IMG/VR virus record: IMGVR_UViG_3300005329_000019
Location: 1-36,876 of that record
Length of the DNA: 36,876 bases
Reading direction: 5' to 3' (one strand)
Source: a virus
Part shown: in pieces, positions 20,774-28,768 of the stretch
Numbering within the stretch: the first letter of the stretch is position 1
Layout of the letters: each line of letters begins with the position of its first letter
The notes under the pieces: generated by a model
What the model was told of the DNA's origin: nothing
Seen by the model: only the letters and a program-made list of their open reading frames with translations
Databases searched by the model: none
Position numbers and translations under genes: made by a program

Positions 20774-20995
20774 CTAGCGCCTCCCGCCCTGGTCTGTAAT
20801 TACCTCCGCCGCCAACTCACCCAAGCCAAACGGAGGCGCGGGCGTGGTGGGCTCAATGAGGAGGTGGTCCTCAATGACGCGCACCCGCTTGTGGAGGTTT
20901 TTCAGGTGCCGCCGCACCAGTGGCAACATGACGGCGTTGGCCACGAGGACTTCCAGGAGGTGCTCTGTGTGCTGCCCCACCCAGGCCCAGTCCAT
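20774..20995 (-). CDS. Small membrane-associated protein of the lysis cassette
   Basis: 73 residues, ATG 20995. The N-terminal half is a moderately hydrophobic helix (HTEHLLEVLVANAVMLPLV) followed by basic residues (RRHLKNLHKRVRVIEDHLL) and a Pro-rich tail. Directly upstream of the endolysin in the transcript. It could be a holin partner or antiholin; the evidence is position and composition only. Confidence 0.5.
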   Translation of the reverse strand: MDWAWVGQHTEHLLEVLVANAVMLPLVRRHLKNLHKRVRVIEDHLLIEPTTPAPPFGLGELAAEVITDQGGRR

Positions 20996-21007
20996 GGAGG
21001 CGGGCCC

Positions 21008-21589
21008 CTAGCGCTTGCCGTAGAGGAAGACGCGGAGGCCCGGCGCCGTGAGTCCCGTGGGGCTGCCGGACACCTCCAGCTGCAGCTTCCCGAAGAGAGG
21101 CATGTAGCTGTAGGTGACGGGGTTGCCGTTTATGCCGGCCACGCCCGTATTGGTGGCCACGGTGGCCCCGGCTTCACCCATGAGAGTCATGGTGCCGCCG
21201 GAGGCAATCGTCTGCCCCGCCGTCTGGCCAACGGAGCCTGCCCCGCCCGCTACAGAGGTGGCGGCGTCCAGCGCCCACACCTGCGCGCCCGACTTAGGGC
21301 TGCTGCCGCCCGTAAGTCCCGCCAGGTAGACGTACAGGTAAAGCGAGCGGTAGGGGCGGAAGTCAAAGGCGGGCAGGCCTGTCTCTGTCGCCGCAATGCT
21401 GCCGTCCGCGCCTATAAAAACCTGGTTGTTGATGTCGGCAATGACGAAGTCCGTCTTGCTGAGAAGCAGGTCCGCCATGGCCAAATTCGGGCCGGCCCAT
21501 GACGAAAAGTTGGAGGCGCCTACGTGGGGCGGAATGCAGGCAGAGAGGGCGAGGGCCAAGAGGAGAGGAAGGACGGCGCGCAGGCGCAT
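21008..21589 (-). CDS. Lipoprotein of the tail-lysis junction
   Basis: 193 residues, ATG 21589 with GGAGG seven bases upstream. Signal MRLRAVLPLLLALALSAC with lipobox LSAC (Cys 18). The mature part is beta-rich (FVIADINNQVFIGADGS, YRSLYLYVYLAG, GKLQLEVSG) with Ser/Gly/Thr stretches, somewhat like structural or receptor-mimic domains. Lies between tailspike and lysis genes. Roles could be receptor masking at the cell surface or lysis; not recognised. Confidence 0.7.
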   Translation of the reverse strand: MRLRAVLPLLLALALSACIPPHVGASNFSSWAGPNLAMADLLLSKTDFVIADINNQVFIGADGSIAATETGLPAFDFRPYRSLYLYVYLAGLTGGSSPKSGAQVWALDAATSVAGGAGSVGQTAGQTIASGGTMTLMGEAGATVATNTGVAGINGNPVTYSYMPLFGKLQLEVSGSPTGLTAPGLRVFLYGKR

Positions 21590-21604
21590 GGGCAGCCTCC
21601 ATGT

Positions 21605-21659
21605 GTTGACAGAAGACTTTGGCGCTTCTGTTCCAACTCGTTCAGGCAAGACTCTTGCC
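21605..21659 (-). promoter_or_regulatory. Two hairpins between tailspike and lipoprotein genes
   Basis: Stem 1: GGCAAGA-C-TCTTGCC (21645-21659), a near-perfect palindrome. Stem 2: GTTGACAGAAG with CTTCTGT-TC-CAAC (21605-21637), 11 pairs with a two-base bulge. Neither has a U-run in the leftward direction. They could stabilise or process the mRNA between structural and lysis genes. A 17-base piece (21630-21646) is shared with 4122-4138. Confidence 0.4.
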
Positions 21660-21680
21660 CGCTTGCTGAAAACCGTTCCT

Positions 21681-23453
21681 TTACGCCGCGTAGACGAAGC
21701 GCTGCACGCCCTCGAGGTGCAGGACGAGGAAGAAGTAGCCGTTCGTCAGGGCGTTGAGGTTGGCGCCCGTAGACGTCAGCTTCACGTAAAAGGAAGTAGT
21801 GTTGGCAAAGTCGCCCACGTAGCCGCCCTGGGCGTACTTCGTGCCTGTGAAGTTGGTGCCACACTCGCTGGTGTCGGCGCCATACCAGTGGTTATTCACC
21901 CCGTGGACAGAGCAATCCAGAATGAATTCCTGGCCGCCTGAAGTGCTTCCCACGCGCGCCACCACGGCGGAAATGCTGGGGCCAACGAAGTCCTCGTATT
22001 GGTAGAGGTACATGTACTTGACGCGCGCGCCACGCGGCAAGTCCTGCACTTTCACGACGGCGGACGTGGCCGCCACCGCGAAGGCGCTGAATGTGACGGA
22101 CAGCATTGGCCTTCCCTCGTGCCCGGGGAAGTCGCTTCGGCTGAGGGAGACGCCTGTGGGGTAGCTAAAGGGAGTCTCATTGTTTGAGTTGAGAAACTCT
22201 ATTTGCTCCTTCGGGTTGTCGGAGGCGTCGGAGAAGAGGTTGTTGCGGACGATGAGGCCGCCCGTCTGCCAGCTGCTGGTGTCATACTGCACCGCAAGCG
22301 TGCCCACGGAGTTGGTTGTGCGCAGGAGGTTGCGCTCTATGCTGCCATGCACCTGCGGGTTGGCGCTGTTGACTTTTATGTATGGGACAGGGGCCGCGCT
22401 ACCGGCGAAAAAGTCATTGTCGCTGATGTCAAACGGCCCGCTGCCTGACAGGCGGATGAAGTCCGACGCGTGCGTGGAGATGGCGGAGACGTCCCAGCGA
22501 CAGCCACGGACAATGAGCGCCCTGCGCCCGGTGCCGGTGCCCGAGCCACCGTCAATGAAGCGGTAGCTTTGCTCGCTCTGTACGCCCTCAATGAGGACGG
22601 GGTCATTCGGGGGGCCCAGGCGAAAGTCCGCTTCGCTGTGGCTTGTGCAGTTGCCCCCGTGCCATTGAAACTGCCCGCCCTGGCCGCCCGCCCCTTGCGT
22701 CATGTCAATGCCGTACTTGCCACCATTGACGCCCTCCGTCACCCCAGCCCAGAGGCCATTGAGGTTGCACCCGTAGAAGTGGTGCGCCTTCTGCTGGGTG
22801 CCCTCGAGGGACACGCCCGCGTGCCGGTAGTGGGAAATGCTGAGGCCGAAGTAGCGCACCTCGGAGTTGTTGCCGTAGGCCCCAGAGAAGCGGATGCCGT
22901 AGTCAAAGGCGTTGAGGGCGCCGTCCTCTGCGGCAATTTGGACGCTTGAAATTTCTATGTCACTCGCCGCAAACACCACGGGCGAGTAATCAAAGAAAAG
23001 CATTTCACTGGGTGCGGCGGAGGACTTGGCGAATAGGCCAATGTGCTCCAGCGTCAGTCCCTGGCTGGAGTTGATGCGCACGAAAGTCTGCCCGGCCGTC
23101 CCGCGCCAAAGTAGTTGCGAGGCCCAACGGCCCTCGCCCACAATGCGAAGGCCCTGGCTGCCCTTGAAGACGAGCGGGTCGGAAATGAGGTATTTCCCAG
23201 CGGGAATGTAGAGGACGCGCCCCAGCGTGCCGCTGACGTCCCAACTCCACAGGGCGTCAATGGCCGCCAGAAATGCGTCTGTGTCGTCCGTCAGCCCCGT
23301 GCCCGTGGCATTGAATGGCGCAGCACGCACGTTGATAGGGATGTTGACGGCAGGGTCGAGCGCCGTGGCCATCTCCCTCAGGGCTTCGCGGTACTCGCGC
23401 TCCTGCGGGTTCCACTGTGGGTTGTTGACGTACGGCTTCCAGGAGAGTGCCAT
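21681..23453 (-). CDS. Tailspike, right-handed beta-helix (pectate-lyase-like)
   Basis: 590 residues, ATG 23453 with GAGGTGAAGCC before it. The N-terminal part (ALSWKPYVNNPQWNPQE) resembles virion-attachment segments; from residue 45 (FNATGTGLTDDTDAFLAAIDA) it matches the start of pectate-lyase-type beta-helices (VLYIPAGKYLISDPLVFKG), then many Asn-ended short strands (NNSEVRYFGLSISHYRHAG). The last 130 residues form a separate beta domain (VKYMYLYQYEDFV, HWYGADTSECGTNF) that may fold the trimer. Binds or degrades surface polysaccharide. Confidence 0.88.
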   Translation of the reverse strand: MALSWKPYVNNPQWNPQEREYREALREMATALDPAVNIPINVRAAPFNATGTGLTDDTDAFLAAIDALWSWDVSGTLGRVLYIPAGKYLISDPLVFKGSQGLRIVGEGRWASQLLWRGTAGQTFVRINSSQGLTLEHIGLFAKSSAAPSEMLFFDYSPVVFAASDIEISSVQIAAEDGALNAFDYGIRFSGAYGNNSEVRYFGLSISHYRHAGVSLEGTQQKAHHFYGCNLNGLWAGVTEGVNGGKYGIDMTQGAGGQGGQFQWHGGNCTSHSEADFRLGPPNDPVLIEGVQSEQSYRFIDGGSGTGTGRRALIVRGCRWDVSAISTHASDFIRLSGSGPFDISDNDFFAGSAAPVPYIKVNSANPQVHGSIERNLLRTTNSVGTLAVQYDTSSWQTGGLIVRNNLFSDASDNPKEQIEFLNSNNETPFSYPTGVSLSRSDFPGHEGRPMLSVTFSAFAVAATSAVVKVQDLPRGARVKYMYLYQYEDFVGPSISAVVARVGSTSGGQEFILDCSVHGVNNHWYGADTSECGTNFTGTKYAQGGYVGDFANTTSFYVKLTSTGANLNALTNGYFFLVLHLEGVQRFVYAA

Positions 23454-23462
23454 GGCTTCACC

Positions 23463-24458
23463 TCACTGCGCGCCGACAACCTGGTAGCTGACGGTACAGG
23501 CCAAGGTGGCGCAGTCCGTCTGGGTGGTGAAGTCTGAGTTGTAGACGTTGAAAGTCATGCTGCTTGTGCCCGCTGAGTTGACGTAGAAAACCTTGGGCCC
23601 ACTGCGTGAGGCGGTGCCGAAGACAGAGTAGTTGGTGTTTGCAAAGCTGCTGGCGAAGGTGACAGTCACGGTGCCGCCCGCGGCCACGCTGCAGCTGGTG
23701 AGGTTGAAGCCGTCCGCCACGCTGCAGGCGCCACTTCCATTGGTGGTGAGGAGGCCCCAGGCCTTCACCATGTTTTTTGGGGTGAGGCGGTTGGTGAAGC
23801 CCACGGTGCTGTTGGGGTTGGTGACGCCGCTGAAGCTGAGGTACCCGTTGGTGAGGGCAACCGCGTCCCTGGCCGTGGCCCCGGTTGCCGCCGTCCCATT
23901 GGCGAATGTGCCACCAGCGCCTCCGCCAGCGCCTGTGCCCGACACCCCAATGCCGTTGGTGCTGCCGCCGGTGAAGCTGCCGCCGAGGTTGTCTGAGCTG
24001 CCGCCTGTGGCCGTAATGGCCGCGCCGCTGCCGCTGTTGGTGGCCGTCAGCCCGTTGAGGGTGAAGCTGCCAGACGTCGTCCACTTGGCCGTGTCCGCCC
24101 CGTTGACGGACATACGCAAGTCATGGCTGCCCGCGCGGTAGAGGCCCGAGCTGGAGTCCGAGGCGAAGGAGAGGCCCGGGGCGGAGACGCTGCCGGAGTA
24201 GCTTTGCAGCTGCGCCAGCATGGCGCCGCGGCCGTTTCTGTCCAGGGAGTTGGTAACCTCGCTGGCAATGTCATTGAGGGTGTTGTTGGCCCAGCTGCTG
24301 CTTATGGTGCTGCCCGTGGTGACGGGGTTGCCGGGCGTGTAGAGACTCATGGTGCCGCTTGAGTTGCGGCTGGCGAGGGCAGCGCCACCGCACATGTTGA
24401 CGGCCCCGCCGAAGAAGGCGGCCAGGGTGAGGGCGGAGAAGAGGGCAAGGCGCTTCAT
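23463..24458 (-). CDS. Tail-fibre-like protein with N-terminal signal peptide
   Basis: 331 residues, ATG 24458 overlapping the upstream stop (ATGA), with GGAGACACC as ribosome site. Residues 1-29 are a Sec signal (MKRLALFSALTLAAFFGG, cleavage near ALA-S). The rest matches phage fibres: SLYTPGNPVTTGSTISSSW, GLSFASDSSSGLYRAG, DLRMSVNGADTAKWTT, then Gly/Ser/Thr repeats and a C-terminal beta domain with three Cys. Fibres normally lack export signals. A later start (Met 37) has no ribosome site. The protein may act in the envelope rather than, or as well as, on the virion. Confidence 0.8.
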   Translation of the reverse strand: MKRLALFSALTLAAFFGGAVNMCGGAALASRNSSGTMSLYTPGNPVTTGSTISSSWANNTLNDIASEVTNSLDRNGRGAMLAQLQSYSGSVSAPGLSFASDSSSGLYRAGSHDLRMSVNGADTAKWTTSGSFTLNGLTATNSGSGAAITATGGSSDNLGGSFTGGSTNGIGVSGTGAGGGAGGTFANGTAATGATARDAVALTNGYLSFSGVTNPNSTVGFTNRLTPKNMVKAWGLLTTNGSGACSVADGFNLTSCSVAAGGTVTVTFASSFANTNYSVFGTASRSGPKVFYVNSAGTSSMTFNVYNSDFTTQTDCATLACTVSYQVVGAQ

Positions 24459-25741
24459 GGTGTCTCCGGTGTCCAGGTGGAAAAGTCAGCGGAAGGCCTG
24501 CGTCGAAGCGCGGCTATTTGCGCGGCCACTTCGGGCGCCAACTCGAGCGAGGCGGGCACAATTGAGTGTCGCGCAGCAGGCGCCAGGGCGTTGTCCGTCA
24601 GCCCGCCCAGGGCACTCCAGAAGGCCGCGCGAGTGCCCGGGTGTTTCACCAGGTTGGCAAAGGCGGTGCCCGGGGCCCCCATGACGGCGCTTACCATGCC
24701 GCCCGCGGCCACTCCGGGCCAGCCGCCCACCTGGTGGCCCACCAGAAGAGGCAGGGCGCGCGTGGCGTACGTCTGCAGCTTGGGCAGCACCTGGCGGCGA
24801 ATGGGGTTGGCCATGGATTCGGCCGCTGCCTTCTCAATGGCCTCCGGGGCCCGGGCGGCGCGCGCCGTCTCCATGGCGGCTTTGGCGTTGAGGAGGCGCC
24901 CGCCCATTTGCTGCGCCGTCAAGTCCAGGTTTCCCTGCAGGGCATTCTGGTAGAGGCCCTGAAACTCGGGGCTTGCTAGCTGCGCTTCGGCGGCAGCCTT
25001 CTGCTCTGCAGTGGAGAGGTTTGAGGTAAGCGCATGCTCGAGCGACTTCGCCTTATTCAGGACGGCGGCCACCTCCCCGCCGTAGGCGCCAGTTGCGGCC
25101 CTGTCGGCCTTCTCCGCAAGGCGGGCAGTCTTTAGCGCCGAGTCCGCATTGGCCAGGCGCACCTCGTCAGCGGCCTTCTGCCCAAACTTGCCCAGGCGGT
25201 AGCCCAGGCCGGAGAAGGCCATGCCGGTGCCAACCCCTGCTGTGGTGTCCAGCGCCGCCTGCCCAACCTCCCCGCGCGTCAAGTCCGCGTTGCTACCCCC
25301 AAGGGCCGTGAGGCCGCCTTGCATGCCTCCCTTGAGGAGGGTGGTGGCCAGGCCTGCGCCCTTGGCTGGGGCGAGTAGGCGGCCCACGGGTGAAAGTGCG
25401 GCAACCAGCCCTCCGCCAACCTCGCTGGCGGTGTAATTGCCGGGGTTGTCGTCATGGGCCTGTTTGTTGAGGCCCCGGTAGAAGTCCCGGGCGTGGCGGT
25501 ACCTCTCCCCCAGCGTCTCCCCTTGGGCGGCCTCCCTGTCCAGGAAGGGCAGCGCGGCGGCAAGGCCCGCGGACAACTCGTCCCCATAGCCCGCCGTGAG
25601 GCCCTGGAAGGCCCCTCGGGCGCGTGACTCGCCCAGCGTGGCCTTGGGGTGGGCCGCTTCCGGGTGGGCCACCGGGTCAACCTCCCACCCAGTCTCCAGC
25701 GGACTGGGCTTGGGCGCTTCGTCTGGCTCCCAATCACCCAT
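24455..25741 (-). CDS. Internal virion (ejection) protein candidate
   Basis: 428 residues, ATG 25741, overlapping the upstream gene by 8 bases. Acidic N-terminus (WEPDEAPKPSPLETGWEVDP), then Gly/Ala-rich hydrophobic helices (GFAGLTAGY-type, VGRLLAPAKGAGLATTLL), long coils (LKTARLAEKADRAATGAYGG), and a Gly/Ala/Val segment (LLVGHQVGGWPGVAAGGMVS). This composition fits podoviral ejection proteins that cross the envelope during DNA delivery. Location between two tail proteins supports it. Confidence 0.6.
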   Translation of the reverse strand: MGDWEPDEAPKPSPLETGWEVDPVAHPEAAHPKATLGESRARGAFQGLTAGYGDELSAGLAAALPFLDREAAQGETLGERYRHARDFYRGLNKQAHDDNPGNYTASEVGGGLVAALSPVGRLLAPAKGAGLATTLLKGGMQGGLTALGGSNADLTRGEVGQAALDTTAGVGTGMAFSGLGYRLGKFGQKAADEVRLANADSALKTARLAEKADRAATGAYGGEVAAVLNKAKSLEHALTSNLSTAEQKAAAEAQLASPEFQGLYQNALQGNLDLTAQQMGGRLLNAKAAMETARAARAPEAIEKAAAESMANPIRRQVLPKLQTYATRALPLLVGHQVGGWPGVAAGGMVSAVMGAPGTAFANLVKHPGTRAAFWSALGGLTDNALAPAARHSIVPASLELAPEVAAQIAALRRRPSADFSTWTPETP

Positions 25742-27056
25742 TGGAGGCCACCGCCGGGGGCCTATAGTTGGGGTTGGGCTCTGACTTGGCCCCGGGCACA
25801 GGCGTCCAGCCGCCATTGCCGTCTGGCATGCCTAGGACGCGCGTTTTTCCGCCATCCTTTGTGCTGCGCAGCCATTTCGCACCGGGTGGTGCGTCTGGGG
25901 GGAGTGAGCTCGAGGGCGCGGTGTCCGTCGGAGTTGCCGTGGAGGCTTGTGCTTCTTGCTTCTTCCCGCTGGCGCGCCCGCGAATCTCCTCCAGCTGTCC
26001 ACGGTAGGCCGCGCGCCTGTTGGCCATGTCCTGGCGTAGTACCCGGGCCGCCTCAAGGAGCTGGGCAAGGGTGGCATTAGGGCCCATGAGGCCCTCCACC
26101 TCATGCCGGGCGCTGTCAGAGAGGGTGCCTCCGCCGGTGGCGCCGGAGAGTACCTTCCCAATTTCCGTTACGGCGGTTTGCCGGGCGGCATTGAAGGCGC
26201 CCATGTTGGGCTTGCCTGCCAATTCTGTGTCCAGCGCGCGCAATGGGCGGTTTAGAAGCGGGCTGCCGACGTCCGCAACCTTTCTGGCCTCCACCAGGAA
26301 GGTGTCCAGGTTTTTCCCGGCCGTCTTCTCGAATGCCTCCACGGAGTCCACCTGGCGCTGGAGTTGCTGCAGGGACTTTGCATCCGCCCCATAGCTGGCG
26401 TGGTTGCCGGCGAGGTTGTCGTCTGGGAAGAGTTCCGCGCGCCGGTTGGCAATGGCAACCTTGAGGGCTGCCCCCTGTGCCCCCATACCGAGGCCTGAGG
26501 GTAGCTGCCCTGTTTGGTGGAAGGCCGTGGCGAAGGCGTCCAGGGCCGCTGGCGTTAGGCCTCCTCCCCCGCCTGCGCCGCCGCCGCGTCCGCCTAGAAT
26601 GCCGCGGGCGGACTTTGGCGCCACCTTGCCCACCATATGGGTGGTAATGGCACCGGGTGCGGCGTCCTGGGACGTGTCTGGAGAGACTGCCACCACCTGG
26701 TCCCCGAGATTCACCATCTGGGGCCGCTTGGCGAAGGCGCCTATGCCCTTCTCCTGGTCCTCCAGTCGCCGGTTGCGCGCGTCAAGCTCTCCCTGGTGGA
26801 AGTCGCTGAGGCCGCCATACCGCTGTGCCAGGAGTTGGCGCTGCAGCGCCCTGTCCTGCGCCCCCTGCAGCATCTGCTGCTGGTGCTGGACGTTTTGGAC
26901 GAGGCTTGCCCCGGTGGGCGAAAGCACCGCGTCCCCCGTCAGCTGCCCCAAGAGGCCAAGGCCACGCTGGCGACGCAGGGCCGCCACCAGCGCCTGCTGC
27001 TTCTCCGCGTCTGTCGCGTCGTCCTCTGGAAGGAGGGCGGTGTTTGGGGCGTCCAT
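25734..27056 (-). CDS. Internal virion protein candidate, Gln-rich
   Basis: 440 residues; ATG 27056 follows the previous stop by four bases. Long helical Gln/Ala-rich stretches (HQQQMLQGAQDRALQRQLL, DAKSLQQLQRQVDSVEAFE), a Gly-rich hinge (RGILGGRGGGAGGGGG) and a Pro/Ser/Thr tail ending with a small WTPVPGAKSEPNPNY part. Typical of internal virion proteins encoded between nozzle and fibres in podoviruses. No lytic transglycosylase motif seen. Confidence 0.6.
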   Translation of the reverse strand: MDAPNTALLPEDDATDAEKQQALVAALRRQRGLGLLGQLTGDAVLSPTGASLVQNVQHQQQMLQGAQDRALQRQLLAQRYGGLSDFHQGELDARNRRLEDQEKGIGAFAKRPQMVNLGDQVVAVSPDTSQDAAPGAITTHMVGKVAPKSARGILGGRGGGAGGGGGLTPAALDAFATAFHQTGQLPSGLGMGAQGAALKVAIANRRAELFPDDNLAGNHASYGADAKSLQQLQRQVDSVEAFEKTAGKNLDTFLVEARKVADVGSPLLNRPLRALDTELAGKPNMGAFNAARQTAVTEIGKVLSGATGGGTLSDSARHEVEGLMGPNATLAQLLEAARVLRQDMANRRAAYRGQLEEIRGRASGKKQEAQASTATPTDTAPSSSLPPDAPPGAKWLRSTKDGGKTRVLGMPDGNGGWTPVPGAKSEPNPNYRPPAVASNG

Positions 27057-27060
27057 GGCT

Positions 27061-28359
27061 TTAGTACCCCCCTCCGCCACCGCCGTTGCGGAGGGCTGCG
27101 GCAAGGGCCATCTGCTGCTCTGGCCCGCCCCATAGGGTGCCGTCGCCGCCCTGGCGCCTCAGCAAGTCCGCATAGAGGCTGCGGCCCTCCAGCTGCTGCC
27201 GGCGCAACTCCGCCTCCATGTTGCGCCCATGGCCTGCGTTGAGGAGGTCCGCCATGCCCCCCAGGGCCGCGGCAATGCCGGTGCGGTGCTGGACGCCGCT
27301 GCTCGTTTGGAGGTGGTGGGCGTGCTCCATTTCGTCGGGCACGAGGCCCAGGGCCATGAGTTGGTGGACTTGTTCCGGCGTGGCCCCTCCAAACATGTCC
27401 GGCGGCGGCTTGTGGGCGGACATGCCGGGAATAGAGGGCACCTCGCCAGGGGCGGGGAGGCCCAGCGCGGCGTAGTCCACCATTTTGTAGCCGTCGGGGC
27501 CCTGTGCGACAGCGCCCGGGGCCACCTTCTCCACGTCCTGGGCAATGACGCCCAGGTGGCGCTTCTCGGGGTGGCCGGCGTAGTTGAAGGTGGCCAGCGG
27601 GACGCCTGGAATGGCCTCCATGGGCAGGTAGTCAATGTCCTCCTTGAGGCGCTCGTCCGATGTGCGGTAGGCGCTGCTGGCTGCCTGGGCCAGCTGCATG
27701 GCGGCGGCAATTTGGTCTGCCTGGTTGGATGCGGCCTGGCCCGCGGCATCGGCGTAGCCCGTAGCTGGGTTGAAAGCAGGCATGCCCATGAAGCCGGAGA
27801 GGCCTCCCAACTCCTGCATGGGGGCGTTGCGTGCGGACAGGTTGTCCATGAAGGCGGTGTGGCCCGCCAGCGTCCCCTGCTGAATGGCTGAGGCCATGGC
27901 AGAGGTGTAGGCGTCGTTTTTCTGGCGCCCGTAGTCCCCCATGGCGGTGCGGTAGGCCTCGGAGGTTGGGTCCAGCCCCTGGTTGGCCAGGCGGGAGGCC
28001 ATGAGCTGGTCCTGCTGGGCAAATTGTGGGTCCAGCCGGGAGGTGGCCTGGCCGTAGGCTGCGTTTATGGCCTGGTTTCTCGCCGCGCTGCCGTTGTCCA
28101 GGGGCTGGCCGTAGGCGTCCGCGGCCTGGTGCTGGAGAGTGTCCGCTACGCCCTGCATGCCGGGGGAGAGGCCGGCGTTGAGAGTCCAGTTGCCGTTGGC
28201 ATCCTTCGTCCACTGCTGCTGGGCGAAGGGGGTGTTTATGTTTGGGCGGTTGGCCTGCGTCTGGGCATTGATTGCGGCAATGGGGTCTGTCGCGTCGCCC
28301 TTGTAGCCGGGGTCCCCAGGCTTCGCCGCTGGCACCATTGACTTCTTGTCGTCTGCCAT
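27061..28359 (-). CDS. Virion protein with internal S74 chaperone domain
   Basis: 432 residues, ATG 28359, one base after the GNAT stop. Residues 40-225 are helical Gln/Ala/Asn-rich (FAQQQWTKDANGNWTLNAG, LMASRLANQGLDPTSEAYR), a pattern of podoviral proteins between nozzle and ejection genes. Residues 233-300 are an S74 intramolecular chaperone/peptidase (SDERLKEDIDYL, HLGVIAQDVEKVAP, DGYKMVDYAAL). S74 usually ends a fibre; here about 130 residues follow, ending in a Gly tail. Cleavage Ser is the S of TSDERLKE. Confidence 0.75.
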   Translation of the reverse strand: MADDKKSMVPAAKPGDPGYKGDATDPIAAINAQTQANRPNINTPFAQQQWTKDANGNWTLNAGLSPGMQGVADTLQHQAADAYGQPLDNGSAARNQAINAAYGQATSRLDPQFAQQDQLMASRLANQGLDPTSEAYRTAMGDYGRQKNDAYTSAMASAIQQGTLAGHTAFMDNLSARNAPMQELGGLSGFMGMPAFNPATGYADAAGQAASNQADQIAAAMQLAQAASSAYRTSDERLKEDIDYLPMEAIPGVPLATFNYAGHPEKRHLGVIAQDVEKVAPGAVAQGPDGYKMVDYAALGLPAPGEVPSIPGMSAHKPPPDMFGGATPEQVHQLMALGLVPDEMEHAHHLQTSSGVQHRTGIAAALGGMADLLNAGHGRNMEAELRRQQLEGRSLYADLLRRQGGDGTLWGGPEQQMALAAALRNGGGGGGY

Positions 28360-28360
28360 T

Positions 28361-28768
28361 TCAGGCCGCCTTTCTCACGCGGGAAAGCCAGCGGCATTCC
28401 TCGCGCCGCAATTCGAAAAAGAGGACGTCCTCGCCCACCTGGTAAGCGTCCCTAAGGCGGGCCACCTCGCGCATGCCGCACCCCCGGGCAAGCGCGAGGC
28501 TTGGGCCATTGCTGGCGCGCACGGAGGCATGCAGCACCCCGCGCCCGCGTACGTTGAAGGCAAAGTCAAAGGTGGCGAAGAGGAGGCCGCGGCAGAGGGC
28601 GGGCCTCTCCACTGCGACATGGGCCGTCACGGAGTTGGGCGTCCAGCCCTCGAAGCCCACCATGCCAGCCACCTGGCCCGCCTCGTCCACCGCCTCAATG
28701 GCCACAGTGGGGCTGCAGCCCACCCTCTCGCGCAGCCAGGCGTCAGAGGAAGCAATGCGCACCCTCAT
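28361..28768 (-). CDS. GNAT-like acetyltransferase
   Basis: 135 residues, ATG 28768 overlapping the nozzle stop (ATGA). Pattern of small phage GNAT proteins: VAIEAVDEAGQVAGMVGFEGW, AHVAVERPALCRGLLFATFDFAF, LHASVRASNGPSLALARGCGM with the acetyl-CoA-binding loop region weakly visible. These are regularly encoded inside podoviral tail clusters, where the function is unknown. Ends TGA one base before the next ATG. Confidence 0.65.
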   Translation of the reverse strand: MRVRIASSDAWLRERVGCSPTVAIEAVDEAGQVAGMVGFEGWTPNSVTAHVAVERPALCRGLLFATFDFAFNVRGRGVLHASVRASNGPSLALARGCGMREVARLRDAYQVGEDVLFFELRREECRWLSRVRKAA

